Part shown: positions 33,993 to 42,181 of the stretch, piece by piece
Numbering within the stretch: the stretch's first letter is position 1
How the letters are laid out: every line of letters starts with the position of its first letter
DNA from: Pseudomonadota bacterium
GTDB taxonomy: Bacteria; Pseudomonadota; Gammaproteobacteria; Burkholderiales; Rhodocyclaceae
Direction of reading: 5' to 3'
NCBI GenBank assembly: GCA_018262095.1
Contig: JAGTRW010000025.1
Coordinates: 1-64,000 of the forward strand
DNA: 64,000 bases
Notes under the pieces: model-generated
The model's input: only the letters and a program-made list of their open reading frames with translations
What the model was told of the DNA's origin: nothing
Database searches by the model: none
Translations under genes and position numbers: made by a program

Positions 33993-34919
33993 ATGAAATT
34001 CGAGCCGAGCAACGCGCTACACCAGCCTGCCAGGCGCTGCTTGCCTGAGCCGGTTCGACGCTTTGCGGGCGACGACGACACGCGGTTCGAAAACGTCGTT
34101 TTTGCCGGCGGCGGCAATCGCTGCTTCTGGCAGGCCGGCTTCTGGTCGGTGGCAGCTCAAGCCTTGGCTCTGAAGCCAACCCGGGTGACTGCCGTCAGCG
34201 CCGGTTCGGCGATCGCCTGCACGCTTTTTTCGGATAGTTTCGACAGCGGTTTTCGTCACTACAAGAAAGCGCTTGCCGCCAACGGCAGCAACGTCTATTT
34301 GCGCAACCTGTTGCGCGACCAGCCGGTATTCCCGCACGGCACCATGTACCGCGACGCGATCCTCGCCTGCATCGACGAGGCAGCGCTCATGCGTTTGCGT
34401 TGCGCTTCGCCGCAGATCAGCGTGCTGATTTCGTGTCCGCCGCGCTGGGCATCACCAGGAATGGCACTGATGCTCGGAATGATCGCCACCGGGATCGACG
34501 ATTTGGGCAGTGAATGCGTCCACGCATCGTGCGGCTGTCGGATCGGCTTCTCCCCGTTGTTCGTCTCGGTACGCGAGTGCGCCACTCCCGCATCGCTTGC
34601 CGACCTGATCATTGCCTCGTCCTGTGTCCCGCCGCTGACGCCGCAAGCGCGGCGCAACGGCATCGCGCTGTTCGACGGCGGCTTCGTCAGCAACGTGCCG
34701 ACGCAAGGCGTGGGCGGCGCCGACGGCCAGACCCTGGTGCTGCTCACCCGCCCGTTCGCGCAGCTGCCGTCGATTCCCGGGCGAACCTACGTCCAGCCGT
34801 CACACCCCGTTCCGGTCGCGGCGTGGGACTACACCGATCCGGCGGCGCTGCAAGCGACCTTCGACCTCGGCCGGCGTGACGGCGAACGCTTCTGCACCAC
34901 GCTCGGCGTCACGGCGTGA
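33993..34919 (+). CDS. Patatin-like phospholipase family protein
   Basis: 308 residues. The oxyanion loop GGGNRCFWQAG and the nucleophile motif AVSAGSA (GxSxG type with Val-Ser-Ala) occur near residues 40-75, and the catalytic Asp in FDGGFVSNVP lies further on. These give the Ser-Asp dyad of patatins, which cut phospholipids or other acyl esters. It starts 3 bases after lon, so it is in the same operon. The first glycine of the GxSxG motif is replaced, so activity should be tested. Confidence 0.82.
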   Translation: MKFEPSNALHQPARRCLPEPVRRFAGDDDTRFENVVFAGGGNRCFWQAGFWSVAAQALALKPTRVTAVSAGSAIACTLFSDSFDSGFRHYKKALAANGSNVYLRNLLRDQPVFPHGTMYRDAILACIDEAALMRLRCASPQISVLISCPPRWASPGMALMLGMIATGIDDLGSECVHASCGCRIGFSPLFVSVRECATPASLADLIIASSCVPPLTPQARRNGIALFDGGFVSNVPTQGVGGADGQTLVLLTRPFAQLPSIPGRTYVQPSHPVPVAAWDYTDPAALQATFDLGRRDGERFCTTLGVTA

Positions 34920-35913
34920 GCACCGCTGCACCCTGAAACTCGCCGCGCCGCAGCTGCGCCAACGCCTCGTTGGCGTCGGCCAGCGCAAAGCGCTGAACCT
35001 TGGTGCGCAACACCACGCGCGGCGCCAGATCGAGGAATTCCAGTCCGTCGCGGCGAGTCAGGTTGGCCACCGAGCGGATGCTGCGTTCGCCCCATAGCAA
35101 GGCATAGGGAAAGGCCGGGATGTCGCTCATGTGGATCCCGGCGCAGACCACGACACCGCCCTTCTCGAGGTGGCTCAGAGCGACCGGAACGAGCGCTCCG
35201 GCGGGAGCGAAGATGAGCGCCGCGTCGAATCGCGCCGGCGGACTCTGCGCGGAATCGCCGGCCCAGGCGGCGCCGAGGTGACGCGCGAAATCCTGGCTGG
35301 CGTCATCGCCGGGGCGCGTGAAAGCATAGAACTCGCGGCCCTGGAACCTGGCGATCTGCGCGACGATATGTGCGGCGGCGCCAAAACCGTAGATACCGAG
35401 CCGGCGCGCCTGGTGCGCCTCGCCGCACAGGCGCAGGGCGCGATAGCCGATCAGGCCGGCGCACAGCAAGGGCGCCAGTAGCGCGGCATCGCCAAAATCG
35501 GAAAGCGGGAAACAGTAGCGCGCGTCGGCGACACAGAACTCGGCATAGCCGCCGTCGATCTGGTAACCCGTAAAGCGCGCCAGATCGCAGAGGTTCTCAC
35601 GGCCGCTGAGACAGAAGCGGCATTTGCCGCAGGTCCAGCCGAGCCAGGGAACGCCGATGCGCTGGCCGAGCCGGAAAGACGAAACCTCGGCGCCGAGCTC
35701 GGCGACGCGACCGACGACTTCGTGGCCGGGGATGATCGGCAACACCGGGTCGGGCAATTCGCCGTCGACCAGATGCAGGTCGGTGCGGCAGACGCCGCAG
35801 GCCTCAACCTCGATCAAGACCTTGCCGCGGCTCGGCTGCGGTAGCGGCAGCTCGGCCAGGCGCAAGGGCAAACCCGGCTGCTCGAGAATCATGGCTCGCA
35901 TGCTGCGCTTCAT
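34909..35913 (-). CDS. Zinc-dependent alcohol dehydrogenase (AdhP/AdhA-like)
   Basis: A 334-residue medium-chain dehydrogenase with catalytic-zinc motif ACGVCRTDLH, GHEVVG, a structural-zinc set (CGKCRFCLSGRENLC) and the Rossmann motif IYGFGAAAH, where the usual final Gly is Ala. It belongs to the zinc-binding alcohol dehydrogenase group that reduces short aldehydes. It is convergent with the patatin gene (11-base overlap) and divergent from hsp20 at 36185. The palindrome promoter E lies upstream. Confidence 0.85.
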   Translation of the reverse strand: MKRSMRAMILEQPGLPLRLAELPLPQPSRGKVLIEVEACGVCRTDLHLVDGELPDPVLPIIPGHEVVGRVAELGAEVSSFRLGQRIGVPWLGWTCGKCRFCLSGRENLCDLARFTGYQIDGGYAEFCVADARYCFPLSDFGDAALLAPLLCAGLIGYRALRLCGEAHQARRLGIYGFGAAAHIVAQIARFQGREFYAFTRPGDDASQDFARHLGAAWAGDSAQSPPARFDAALIFAPAGALVPVALSHLEKGGVVVCAGIHMSDIPAFPYALLWGERSIRSVANLTRRDGLEFLDLAPRVVLRTKVQRFALADANEALAQLRRGEFQGAAVLTP

Positions 35914-35960
35914 TATTCCTCCCTGCGGATGTCGCCGCTCTTGAACGAGGTCATGCGCTC

Positions 35961-36009
35961 AACATACGCCGCACGGTAGCGGCCGGGAAATACACCCGTC
36001 GCCGTATTT
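35961..36009 (-). promoter_or_regulatory. Stress-island promoter, copy E (for adh)
   Basis: AAATAC-N10-GTATTT at 35988-36009. Read on the minus strand, 19 bases later comes CGTATGT(T), containing a TATGTT -10. It is about 50 bases ahead of the adh start. It is paired back-to-back with copy F, which faces hsp20. Confidence 0.65.
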
Positions 36010-36058
36010 TTGCTCGCCAGGCGCCGGCGCGCCGCGGCCTAAGGTAATCAGGTAGCGA

Positions 36059-36106
36059 GAATAGAGGGGACCGAGTATTCCCGCTGGCCGGGGCTACGGC
36101 TAGTTT
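36059..36106 (+). promoter_or_regulatory. Stress-island promoter, copy F (for hsp20)
   Basis: GAATAG (36059-36064), 10 bases, GTATTC (36075-36080), 19 bases, CTAGTTT (36100-36106). One mismatch in the left half. It would start transcription roughly 70 bases before hsp20 at 36185. Confidence 0.65.
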
Positions 36107-36184
36107 GTACTCGCAGGTGCTGCCAGCATCGGCTTGCCACCCGCGTGACCAGAACTGCAACCATCAGACATTGGAGGACTCATC

Positions 36185-36634
36185 ATGGCCAACATCACCC
36201 GCTTCGATCCGCTCAACGAACTGGCGCGTCTCGATCCGTTCAACGACATCGACAACCTGTTCAAGGGCTTCATGGTCCGTCCGCTGTTCCAGGGATCAAC
36301 GGCCGCCGCGCCGCAGCTCAAGCTTGAGGTCAGTGAGGACGACAAGAACTACACCATCAAGGCCGAAATTCCGGGGGTCAAGAAAGAGGACATCCGCATC
36401 TCGGTCGACGGCAATCTGGTTTCGATCAGCGCCGAGGTCAAGAGAGAATCAGAGCAGAAAGAAGGCAAGAAACTGATCCACAGCGAGCGCTATTACGGCC
36501 AGGTCGCGCGCAGCTTCACGCTCGACAGCGAGGTCGACGAAGCTGCGGCACAAGCCAAGTACACCGATGGCGTACTCGAGGCCGTACTGCCCAAGAAGCA
36601 GCAGGCGCCGGCCAAGCGCATCACCATCGCGTGA
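36185..36634 (+). CDS. Hsp20/alpha-crystallin family small heat-shock protein
   Basis: A 149-residue sHsp starting MANITRFDPLNELARLDPFN, with the crystallin domain at about 42-140 (LEVSEDDKNYTIKAEIPGVK) and closing YTDGVLEAVLPK, then a basic tail. A GGAGG-like ribosome site lies close to the ATG. It appears monocistronic, driven by promoter F. It is the most canonical of the four Hsp20-type genes here. Confidence 0.95.
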   Translation: MANITRFDPLNELARLDPFNDIDNLFKGFMVRPLFQGSTAAAPQLKLEVSEDDKNYTIKAEIPGVKKEDIRISVDGNLVSISAEVKRESEQKEGKKLIHSERYYGQVARSFTLDSEVDEAAAQAKYTDGVLEAVLPKKQQAPAKRITIA

Positions 36635-36707
36635 ACGATAGGCGCCGGTCGGTCAGCAAAAGTGCTTGGCCGGCAGAGGCTTCTGTTCCCGCCCGGGAGG
36701 GCTCACC

Positions 36708-37301
36708 TTGGTCTCGTTCACCGCGAGCATTTCACCGCAACCGACGGACGCGCTGTTGATCGTCGACGTGCAGCGCGACTTTCTGGCTGGCGGCGCGCTG
36801 GCGGTCCCGGCCGCCGAGACCGTGATCGCGCCGCTCAATGCCTGGATCGCGCAATTTGTCGCCGCGCGTTTGCCGGTATTTGCCACGCGCGACTGGCATC
36901 CGCCCGATCATTGCTCGTTCCGCGCCCAGGGCGGCGACTGGCCGGAGCACTGCGTCGCCGGAACGCCAGGCGCGCAGTTTCCCGCCGTCCTCGACCTGCC
37001 GGCGACCACCCAGGTGATCTCCAAGGAGACGCAAAGCGACGCCGACAGCTACTCGGGCTTTGCCGCTACCGACCTGCACCAGCAGCTGCAGCGTCTGGGC
37101 GTGCGGCGACTATTCGTCGGCGGACTGGCGACCGACTACTGCGTTCGCCATACGGTTCTCGACGCCCTGCGCCTGGGCTACGGCGTGATACTGCTGCTCG
37201 ACGGCATGCGCCCGGTCGACCTGCGGATCGGCGACGGCGAGCGCGCCATCGCCGCGATGCTCGCCGCCGGCGCGAGTACCGCGACCGGCCCGCATCGATG
37301 A
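36708..37301 (+). CDS. pncA: Nicotinamidase
   Basis: A 197-residue isochorismatase-fold hydrolase that turns nicotinamide into nicotinate in NAD salvage. Asp in LLIVDVQRDF, the metal site DWHPPDHCSF and the nucleophile Cys in GLATDYCVRHT make the catalytic set. The start is taken as TTG 36708, because GGGAGG lies 7 bases upstream and the family begins about here; no in-frame ATG fits. Its stop overlaps the pncB start (ATGA), so the two are coupled. Confidence 0.9.
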   Translation: MVSFTASISPQPTDALLIVDVQRDFLAGGALAVPAAETVIAPLNAWIAQFVAARLPVFATRDWHPPDHCSFRAQGGDWPEHCVAGTPGAQFPAVLDLPATTQVISKETQSDADSYSGFAATDLHQQLQRLGVRRLFVGGLATDYCVRHTVLDALRLGYGVILLLDGMRPVDLRIGDGERAIAAMLAAGASTATGPHR

Positions 37302-38638
37302 GCGCCAACGACGAGCGCGCGCTGCTCACCGACCTCTACCAGCTCACCATGCTGCAGGCCTATTTCGACCAGGGCATGGCGGAAACGGCAGTCTTCGAGT
37401 TCTTCGTTCGCAAGCTGCCGGCGGGGCGAAATTTCCTGGTCGCCGCCGGGCTCGAACAGGTCATCGATTATCTCGAAACGTTGCACTTTGGCGCTGACGA
37501 ACTCGATTGGCTGGCCGGCTGCGGCAGATTCGATCGGCGCTTCGTCGACTCGCTCGCAAAGCTGCGCTTTACCGGCGACGTACAGGCCGTTCCCGAAGGC
37601 ACGGTGTTTTTCGTCGACGAACCGATCCTGCGCGTGATCGCGCCGCTGCCTCAGGCCCAGCTGGTCGAGACGCGTCTGATCAACCTGTTGCAGTTCCAGA
37701 CGCTAATCGCTTCCAAGGCGGCGCGCGTGCGGCTGGCCGCGCGCGACGGACTGCTGGTGGACTTTGGCATGCGCCGCGCGCACGGCGCCGAAGCTGCGCT
37801 GCTTTCGGCGCGCGCCAGTTTCATCGCCGGCTTCGACGGCACTTCGAACGTGCTCGCCGGAATGCGCTGGGACCTGCCGCTGTTCGGCACCATGGCGCAT
37901 TCCTTCATCCAGACGCACGACGACGAGCTGGCCGCTTTCGAACACTTCGCGCGCTCGCACTCCAAGGCCTGCACGCTGCTGATCGATACCTACGACACCG
38001 AGGCCGCGGCGCACGCGCTGCTTCCGCTGGCCCGCCGGATGGCGGCGGCCGGCTCGCCGCTCCAGGCGGTACGCATCGACAGCGGCGATCTTGGCGAGCA
38101 TTCGCGCCGGGTGCGCGCCATCCTCGACGCCGGCGGCGAGCGCGCCATCAGGATCTTCGCCAGCGGCAATCTCGACGAATACGCCGTGCACGCGCTGCGC
38201 GACGCGCAAGCGCCGATCGACGGCTTCGGTGTCGGCACGCGAATGAACACCTCGGCCGACCAGCCCTACCTCGACTGCGCCTACAAGCTGCAGGAATACG
38301 CCGGCCGCCCGCGGCGCAAGCGCTCCGAGGGCAAGGCCACCTGGCCCGGCCGCAAGCAGATTTTCCGCCATCGCGACAAAACCGGCACGATGACCGGCGA
38401 CACGCTGACGCTCGCCGGCGACACCCCGCCGGGAACCCCGCTGCTGGCCACGGTAATGCAGGGCGGACGGCGCCTGACTGCGGCGCCTTCACTCGCGACG
38501 CTGCGCGACCACGTCAAGACGCAACTCGCCGCGCTGCCGCCCGAACTGCGCCGCCTCGACCCGGCACCACCCTATCGCGTCGAAATCTCAGCGCAGCTGC
38601 GCGAGCTGGCGCGACAGGTGGACGCCCGTCAGCGCTGA
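37298..38638 (+). CDS. pncB: Nicotinate phosphoribosyltransferase
   Basis: A 446-residue enzyme that joins nicotinate to PRPP, making nicotinate mononucleotide for NAD synthesis. Family marks are LLTDLYQLTMLQAYF at the start, DFGMRRAHG, the loop around the catalytic His (GTMAHSFIQTHDDE) and RIDSGDLGEHSRRVR for the phosphoribosyl site. With pncA it forms a two-gene salvage operon that recovers NAD from nicotinamide. It is convergent with leuD, with only 1 base between them. Confidence 0.93.
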   Translation: MSANDERALLTDLYQLTMLQAYFDQGMAETAVFEFFVRKLPAGRNFLVAAGLEQVIDYLETLHFGADELDWLAGCGRFDRRFVDSLAKLRFTGDVQAVPEGTVFFVDEPILRVIAPLPQAQLVETRLINLLQFQTLIASKAARVRLAARDGLLVDFGMRRAHGAEAALLSARASFIAGFDGTSNVLAGMRWDLPLFGTMAHSFIQTHDDELAAFEHFARSHSKACTLLIDTYDTEAAAHALLPLARRMAAAGSPLQAVRIDSGDLGEHSRRVRAILDAGGERAIRIFASGNLDEYAVHALRDAQAPIDGFGVGTRMNTSADQPYLDCAYKLQEYAGRPRRKRSEGKATWPGRKQIFRHRDKTGTMTGDTLTLAGDTPPGTPLLATVMQGGRRLTAAPSLATLRDHVKTQLAALPPELRRLDPAPPYRVEISAQLRELARQVDARQR

Positions 38639-38639
38639 C

Positions 38640-39278
38640 TCAGGCAAAAAACCAGGGCTGCGCCGACTTGCTGCGCGCCTCGAAGGCGCGAATCTCGTCG
38701 GCATGGACCAGGGTCAGGCCGATCTCGTCGAGACCGTTGGCCAGGCAATGCTTGCGCTGCGGCGTGATGTCGAACTTGAAGCTGAAGCCCGACGGCGAAG
38801 TCACCGTCTGCGCGGCGAGGTCGACGTCGAGCGAATAGCCTTCGCTCGCCGCGCACTCCTGGAACAGCCGGTCGACGACGTCGCTCGCAGCGACGATCGG
38901 CAGCACGCCGTTCTTGTAGGTATTGGCGAAGAAGATGTCGGCGAACGACGGCGCGATGATCACGCGGAACCCGTAATTCTCGATCGCCCACGGCGCGTGC
39001 TCGCGGCTCGAACCGCAGCCGAAGTTCTCGCGCGCGAGCAGGATCTGCGCGCCCTGGTAACGCGGCTGGTTGAGAACGAAATCGGGCTTCTTCGGCCGGT
39101 GGGTACAGTCCATCCCGGGCTCGCCATGGTCGGTATAGCGCCATTCGTCGAACAGGTAGGGGCCGTAGCCGCTGCGCGCGATCGATTTGAGGAACTGCTT
39201 GGGAATGATCGCGTCGGTATCGACGTTGCTGCGGTCGATCGGGCAGACCAGCCCGCTGAGTCGGGTAAAGGGTTTCAT
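38640..39278 (-). CDS. leuD: 3-isopropylmalate dehydratase small subunit
   Basis: A 212-residue swivel-domain subunit. Typical start [22 protein letters not shown] and the motif [14 protein letters not shown] for substrate binding. With LeuC it isomerises 2- to 3-isopropylmalate in leucine synthesis. It lies 16 bases after leuC on the same strand. leuB is not adjacent in this window. Confidence 0.95.
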   Translation of the reverse strand: MKPFTRLSGLVCPIDRSNVDTDAIIPKQFLKSIARSGYGPYLFDEWRYTDHGEPGMDCTHRPKKPDFVLNQPRYQGAQILLARENFGCGSSREHAPWAIENYGFRVIIAPSFADIFFANTYKNGVLPIVAASDVVDRLFQECAASEGYSLDVDLAAQTVTSPSGFSFKFDITPQRKHCLANGLDEIGLTLVHADEIRAFEARSKSAQPWFFA

Positions 39279-39294
39279 GGGTTCATCTCCTCAA

Positions 39295-40701
39295 TCAGGC
39301 GTGGCGAATATCGACAAAATGGCCGGCGACGGCAGCGGCGGCGGCCATCGCCGGGCTGACCAGATGGGTGCGTCCGCCGGGACCTTGGCGGCCTTCGAAG
39401 TTGCGGTTGGACGTCGACGCGCAGCGCTCGCCGGCGGTCAGGCGGTCGGCGTTCATCGCCAGACACATCGAACAACCGGGTTCGCGCCATTCAAAGCCGG
39501 CTTCGGTGAAGATCTTGTCGAGCCCCTCGGCCTCGGCCTGACGCTTGACCATTCCCGATCCGGGAACGACCAGCGCCAGCTTGACGTTGGCGGCGATCTT
39601 TTTGCCCTTGGCGACGGCGGCCGCGGCGCGCAAGTCCTCGATCCGCGAATTGGTGCACGAACCGATGAAGACCTTGTCGATGGCGATCTCGGTGAGCGGC
39701 GTTCCGGCAGAGAGGCCCATGTACTGCAAGGCGCGGACTATGCTCGCGCGCTTGGCCGGGTCGGACTCGTCGGCCGGATTCGGCACTTTGCCGCCGACCG
39801 CCAGCACCTGCTCGGGCGAGGTTCCCCAGGTCACCTGCGGCTCGATGTCTTCGGCGCGGAGCGCAACCACCGTATCGAACACCGCGTCAGCGTCCGAGTG
39901 CAGCGTCTGCCAGTGCGCCACCGCACGTTCCCAGTCGGCGCCCTTGGGCGCATGCAGCCGCCCTTTGAGATAGGCGACGGTGGTGTCGTCGGCGGCGATG
40001 ATTCCGGCGCGCGCGCCGGCCTCGATGGTGAGGTTGCAGACGGTCATTCGCCCTTCCATCGACAGATCGCGGATCGCCGATCCGGCAAACTCGATGCAAT
40101 AGCCGGTGCCGCCCGCCGTACCGATCTTGCCGATGATCGCCAACGCCACGTCCTTGGCCGAAACGCACGGCGCCAACTGGCCGTCGACGGTAATCAGCAT
40201 CGTTTTCGACTTCTTCTGGATCAGCGTCTGCGTCGCCAGCACGTGCTCGACTTCGGAGGTGCCGATGCCGTGCGCCAGCGCCGCGAAAGCGCCGTGCGTC
40301 GCAGTGTGGCTATCGCCGCAGACGACGGTCATTCCCGGCAGCGTCGCGCCGTTTTCCGGGGCGATCACGTGGATGATCCCCTGATTGGCGTGCTTGAACG
40401 GGAAATAGACCAGCGCGCCGAATTCCTTGATGTTGCTGTCGAGGGTATCGACCTGGCACTTGGCGACCGGGTCCTCGATGCCGCGATCCCAGTGATTGGT
40501 CGGCGTGTTGTGATCGGCGACGGCGACGATCGAGTCCTTGCGCCAAGGCTTGCGCCCGGTCAAGCGCAAGCCTTCAAAAGCTTGCGGGCTGGTCACTTCG
40601 TGCACCAGGTGGCGATCGATGTAGAGCAGGCAGGTGCCGTCGTCTTCCTGACGGACGACGTGGCTGTCCCACAACTTGTCGTAAAGGGTTTTTCCGGCCA
40701 T
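39295..40701 (-). CDS. leuC: 3-isopropylmalate dehydratase large subunit
   Basis: A 468-residue aconitase-family subunit. The three iron-sulfur cysteines are visible: one in [12 protein letters not shown] and two in [36 protein letters not shown] is the usual substrate loop (present, longer than quoted in most tables). ATG 40701 is chosen because GGAGGA sits 9 bases upstream; the other ATG abuts the ribosome site. It forms the leuCD operon. Confidence 0.95.
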   Translation of the reverse strand: MAGKTLYDKLWDSHVVRQEDDGTCLLYIDRHLVHEVTSPQAFEGLRLTGRKPWRKDSIVAVADHNTPTNHWDRGIEDPVAKCQVDTLDSNIKEFGALVYFPFKHANQGIIHVIAPENGATLPGMTVVCGDSHTATHGAFAALAHGIGTSEVEHVLATQTLIQKKSKTMLITVDGQLAPCVSAKDVALAIIGKIGTAGGTGYCIEFAGSAIRDLSMEGRMTVCNLTIEAGARAGIIAADDTTVAYLKGRLHAPKGADWERAVAHWQTLHSDADAVFDTVVALRAEDIEPQVTWGTSPEQVLAVGGKVPNPADESDPAKRASIVRALQYMGLSAGTPLTEIAIDKVFIGSCTNSRIEDLRAAAAVAKGKKIAANVKLALVVPGSGMVKRQAEAEGLDKIFTEAGFEWREPGCSMCLAMNADRLTAGERCASTSNRNFEGRQGPGGRTHLVSPAMAAAAAVAGHFVDIRHA

Positions 40702-40856
40702 GACTTTCATTCCTCCAAAGGGGCGCCAGCGCGGCGCATGGTCTGAGTAACGGAGCACCAGCCCCGAAGCACGGAAGCAATGCTATACGGCGGCCTGTAC
40801 CCTGACAAGACAACAGTTTATGCTAGTACCAAAAGTAATAGCGAGACGAGGAACGA

Positions 40857-41690
40857 ATGAAGATCGACGCGCTCAGCGCACGCCGCAAGGAGCTTGGCGA
40901 GTTCCTGCAGGTCATCCGTAGCCGCAACCAGCCCGCCGACTTCGGCTTCCCTGCCGGCAACCGGCGCCGCACCGCCGGACTGCGGCGCGAAGAAGTGGCG
41001 CAGTTGGTCGGCATCAGCCCGACCTGGTACACCTGGATCGAGCAGGGGCGCGAGGTCAATGTCTCGGCCGAGGCGCTGGGCCGACTCGCCGTCACTTTCC
41101 GCCTGAGCCGCAGCGAGCGCGCCTATCTTTTCGAGATGGCCGACCGCCGCGACCCGCAGGAGAGCCTGCCGGAGACCGACGACGCGCCGCCGCTGCTGAT
41201 CGAGCTGCTCGCCGAAATCAAGGTTCCCGCCTACCTGATGGGCCGCTACTGGGACATCCTGGGCTGGAACGAAGCCGCCGCGGCGCTGTTCACCGGCTGG
41301 CTCGATTCGCCCAGAAGCGAAGGCGACCCCAAACCCAATATGCTGCGCTTCATTTTCCTCGAGCCGCTGGCGCGCGAATTCCTGCTCGACTGGGACGTCC
41401 GCGCGCGACGAATCACCGCCGAGTTTCGCGCCGATTGCCGCAGCCGCCTCGATGAACCGGCACTCGTCCGCCTGGTCGACGAGCTCTCGGCGGCCAGCGC
41501 CGACTTCGCGCGCTTCTGGAAGCTGCACGATGTGCTTGAGCGCCAGGGCGGCACTCGCGGCTTCCACCACGCCGCGCGCGGCCTGATCCACTACCAGCAG
41601 GTCACGCTGTTCCCCGGCGAGCACGAGCACCTCAAATTCGTGATGCTCAAGCCGTTGGCGGCGGCAGGAACTCAGGGAATCGGCGCATGA
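40857..41690 (+). CDS. XRE-family regulator with MmyB-like ligand domain
   Basis: A 277-residue regulator. The N-terminal HTH (about 10-75) reads RRTAGLRREEVAQLVGISPTWYTWIEQGR, a common mark of this group (quoted in part). The C-terminal 180 residues match the MmyB-like ligand-binding domain, thought to bind fatty acids. It overlaps the downstream methyltransferase-like gene by 4 bases (ATGA), so that gene is its likely target or partner. It is divergent from leuC. Confidence 0.85.
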   Translation: MKIDALSARRKELGEFLQVIRSRNQPADFGFPAGNRRRTAGLRREEVAQLVGISPTWYTWIEQGREVNVSAEALGRLAVTFRLSRSERAYLFEMADRRDPQESLPETDDAPPLLIELLAEIKVPAYLMGRYWDILGWNEAAAALFTGWLDSPRSEGDPKPNMLRFIFLEPLAREFLLDWDVRARRITAEFRADCRSRLDEPALVRLVDELSAASADFARFWKLHDVLERQGGTRGFHHAARGLIHYQQVTLFPGEHEHLKFVMLKPLAAAGTQGIGA

Positions 41691-42181
41691 GCCCGTCGAA
41701 TCAGCGCTGGTGGCGCGGTCGGCGCGGCGAGTGGTACGTCGTTGCCCAGTTCGCCTTGTTCCTCGTCATCACTCTGGGACCGAAAACACTGGCAGGATTG
41801 CCGCCGTGGCCGGAGCGCCTGATCAACGCATCCTCGATCGTCGGGACGGTACTGCTGACGCTTGGCGGGCTGGTGTCGCTACTCGCCGTCGTGAATCTGG
41901 GGTCGAACCTGACGCCGCTACCGCATCCGAAAGAGCGCGCGACGCTGATCGTTAGCGGGATGTACCGCTTCGTCCGCCACCCGATCTATTTCGGCGTCAT
42001 CGTCATGGCCGCCGGATTTGCCTTGTCGGTTCACGGCTGGCTGACCTTGGCCGAGGCGGCGGCACTGGCGCTGTTTTTCGACATCAAGTCGCGGCGCGAG
42101 GAAATCTGGCTGGACGAACACTTTCCGGCTTACAACGCCTACCGGCAGCGTGTTCGCAAGCTGATTCCATTCCTCTACTGA
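41687..42181 (+). CDS. Isoprenylcysteine carboxyl methyltransferase-family membrane protein
   Basis: A 164-residue protein with about four membrane helices and the ICMT/phospholipid methyltransferase signature MYRFVRHPIYFGVIVMAAGF, then DEHFPAYNAYRQRVRKLIPF. Bacterial members probably methylate lipids or small molecules with SAM; the substrate is not known. It is coupled to the MmyB-like regulator. The last 7 bases overlap the convergent LysR gene. Confidence 0.85.
   Translation: MSPSNQRWWRGRRGEWYVVAQFALFLVITLGPKTLAGLPPWPERLINASSIVGTVLLTLGGLVSLLAVVNLGSNLTPLPHPKERATLIVSGMYRFVRHPIYFGVIVMAAGFALSVHGWLTLAEAAALALFFDIKSRREEIWLDEHFPAYNAYRQRVRKLIPFLY

Noticed and set aside
16000-36634. Transmissible heat-resistance locus (LHR/tLST type)
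   Set aside because: Hsp20 genes are present, but ClpK, FtsH, YfdX, HdeD, thioredoxin and KefB partners of that locus are absent and no mobility genes were seen.
39187-40746. A 519-codon open frame on the plus strand opposite leuC
   Set aside because: It lies antisense to the strongly conserved leuC and encodes a low-complexity Arg/His-rich sequence; a GC-rich shadow frame.
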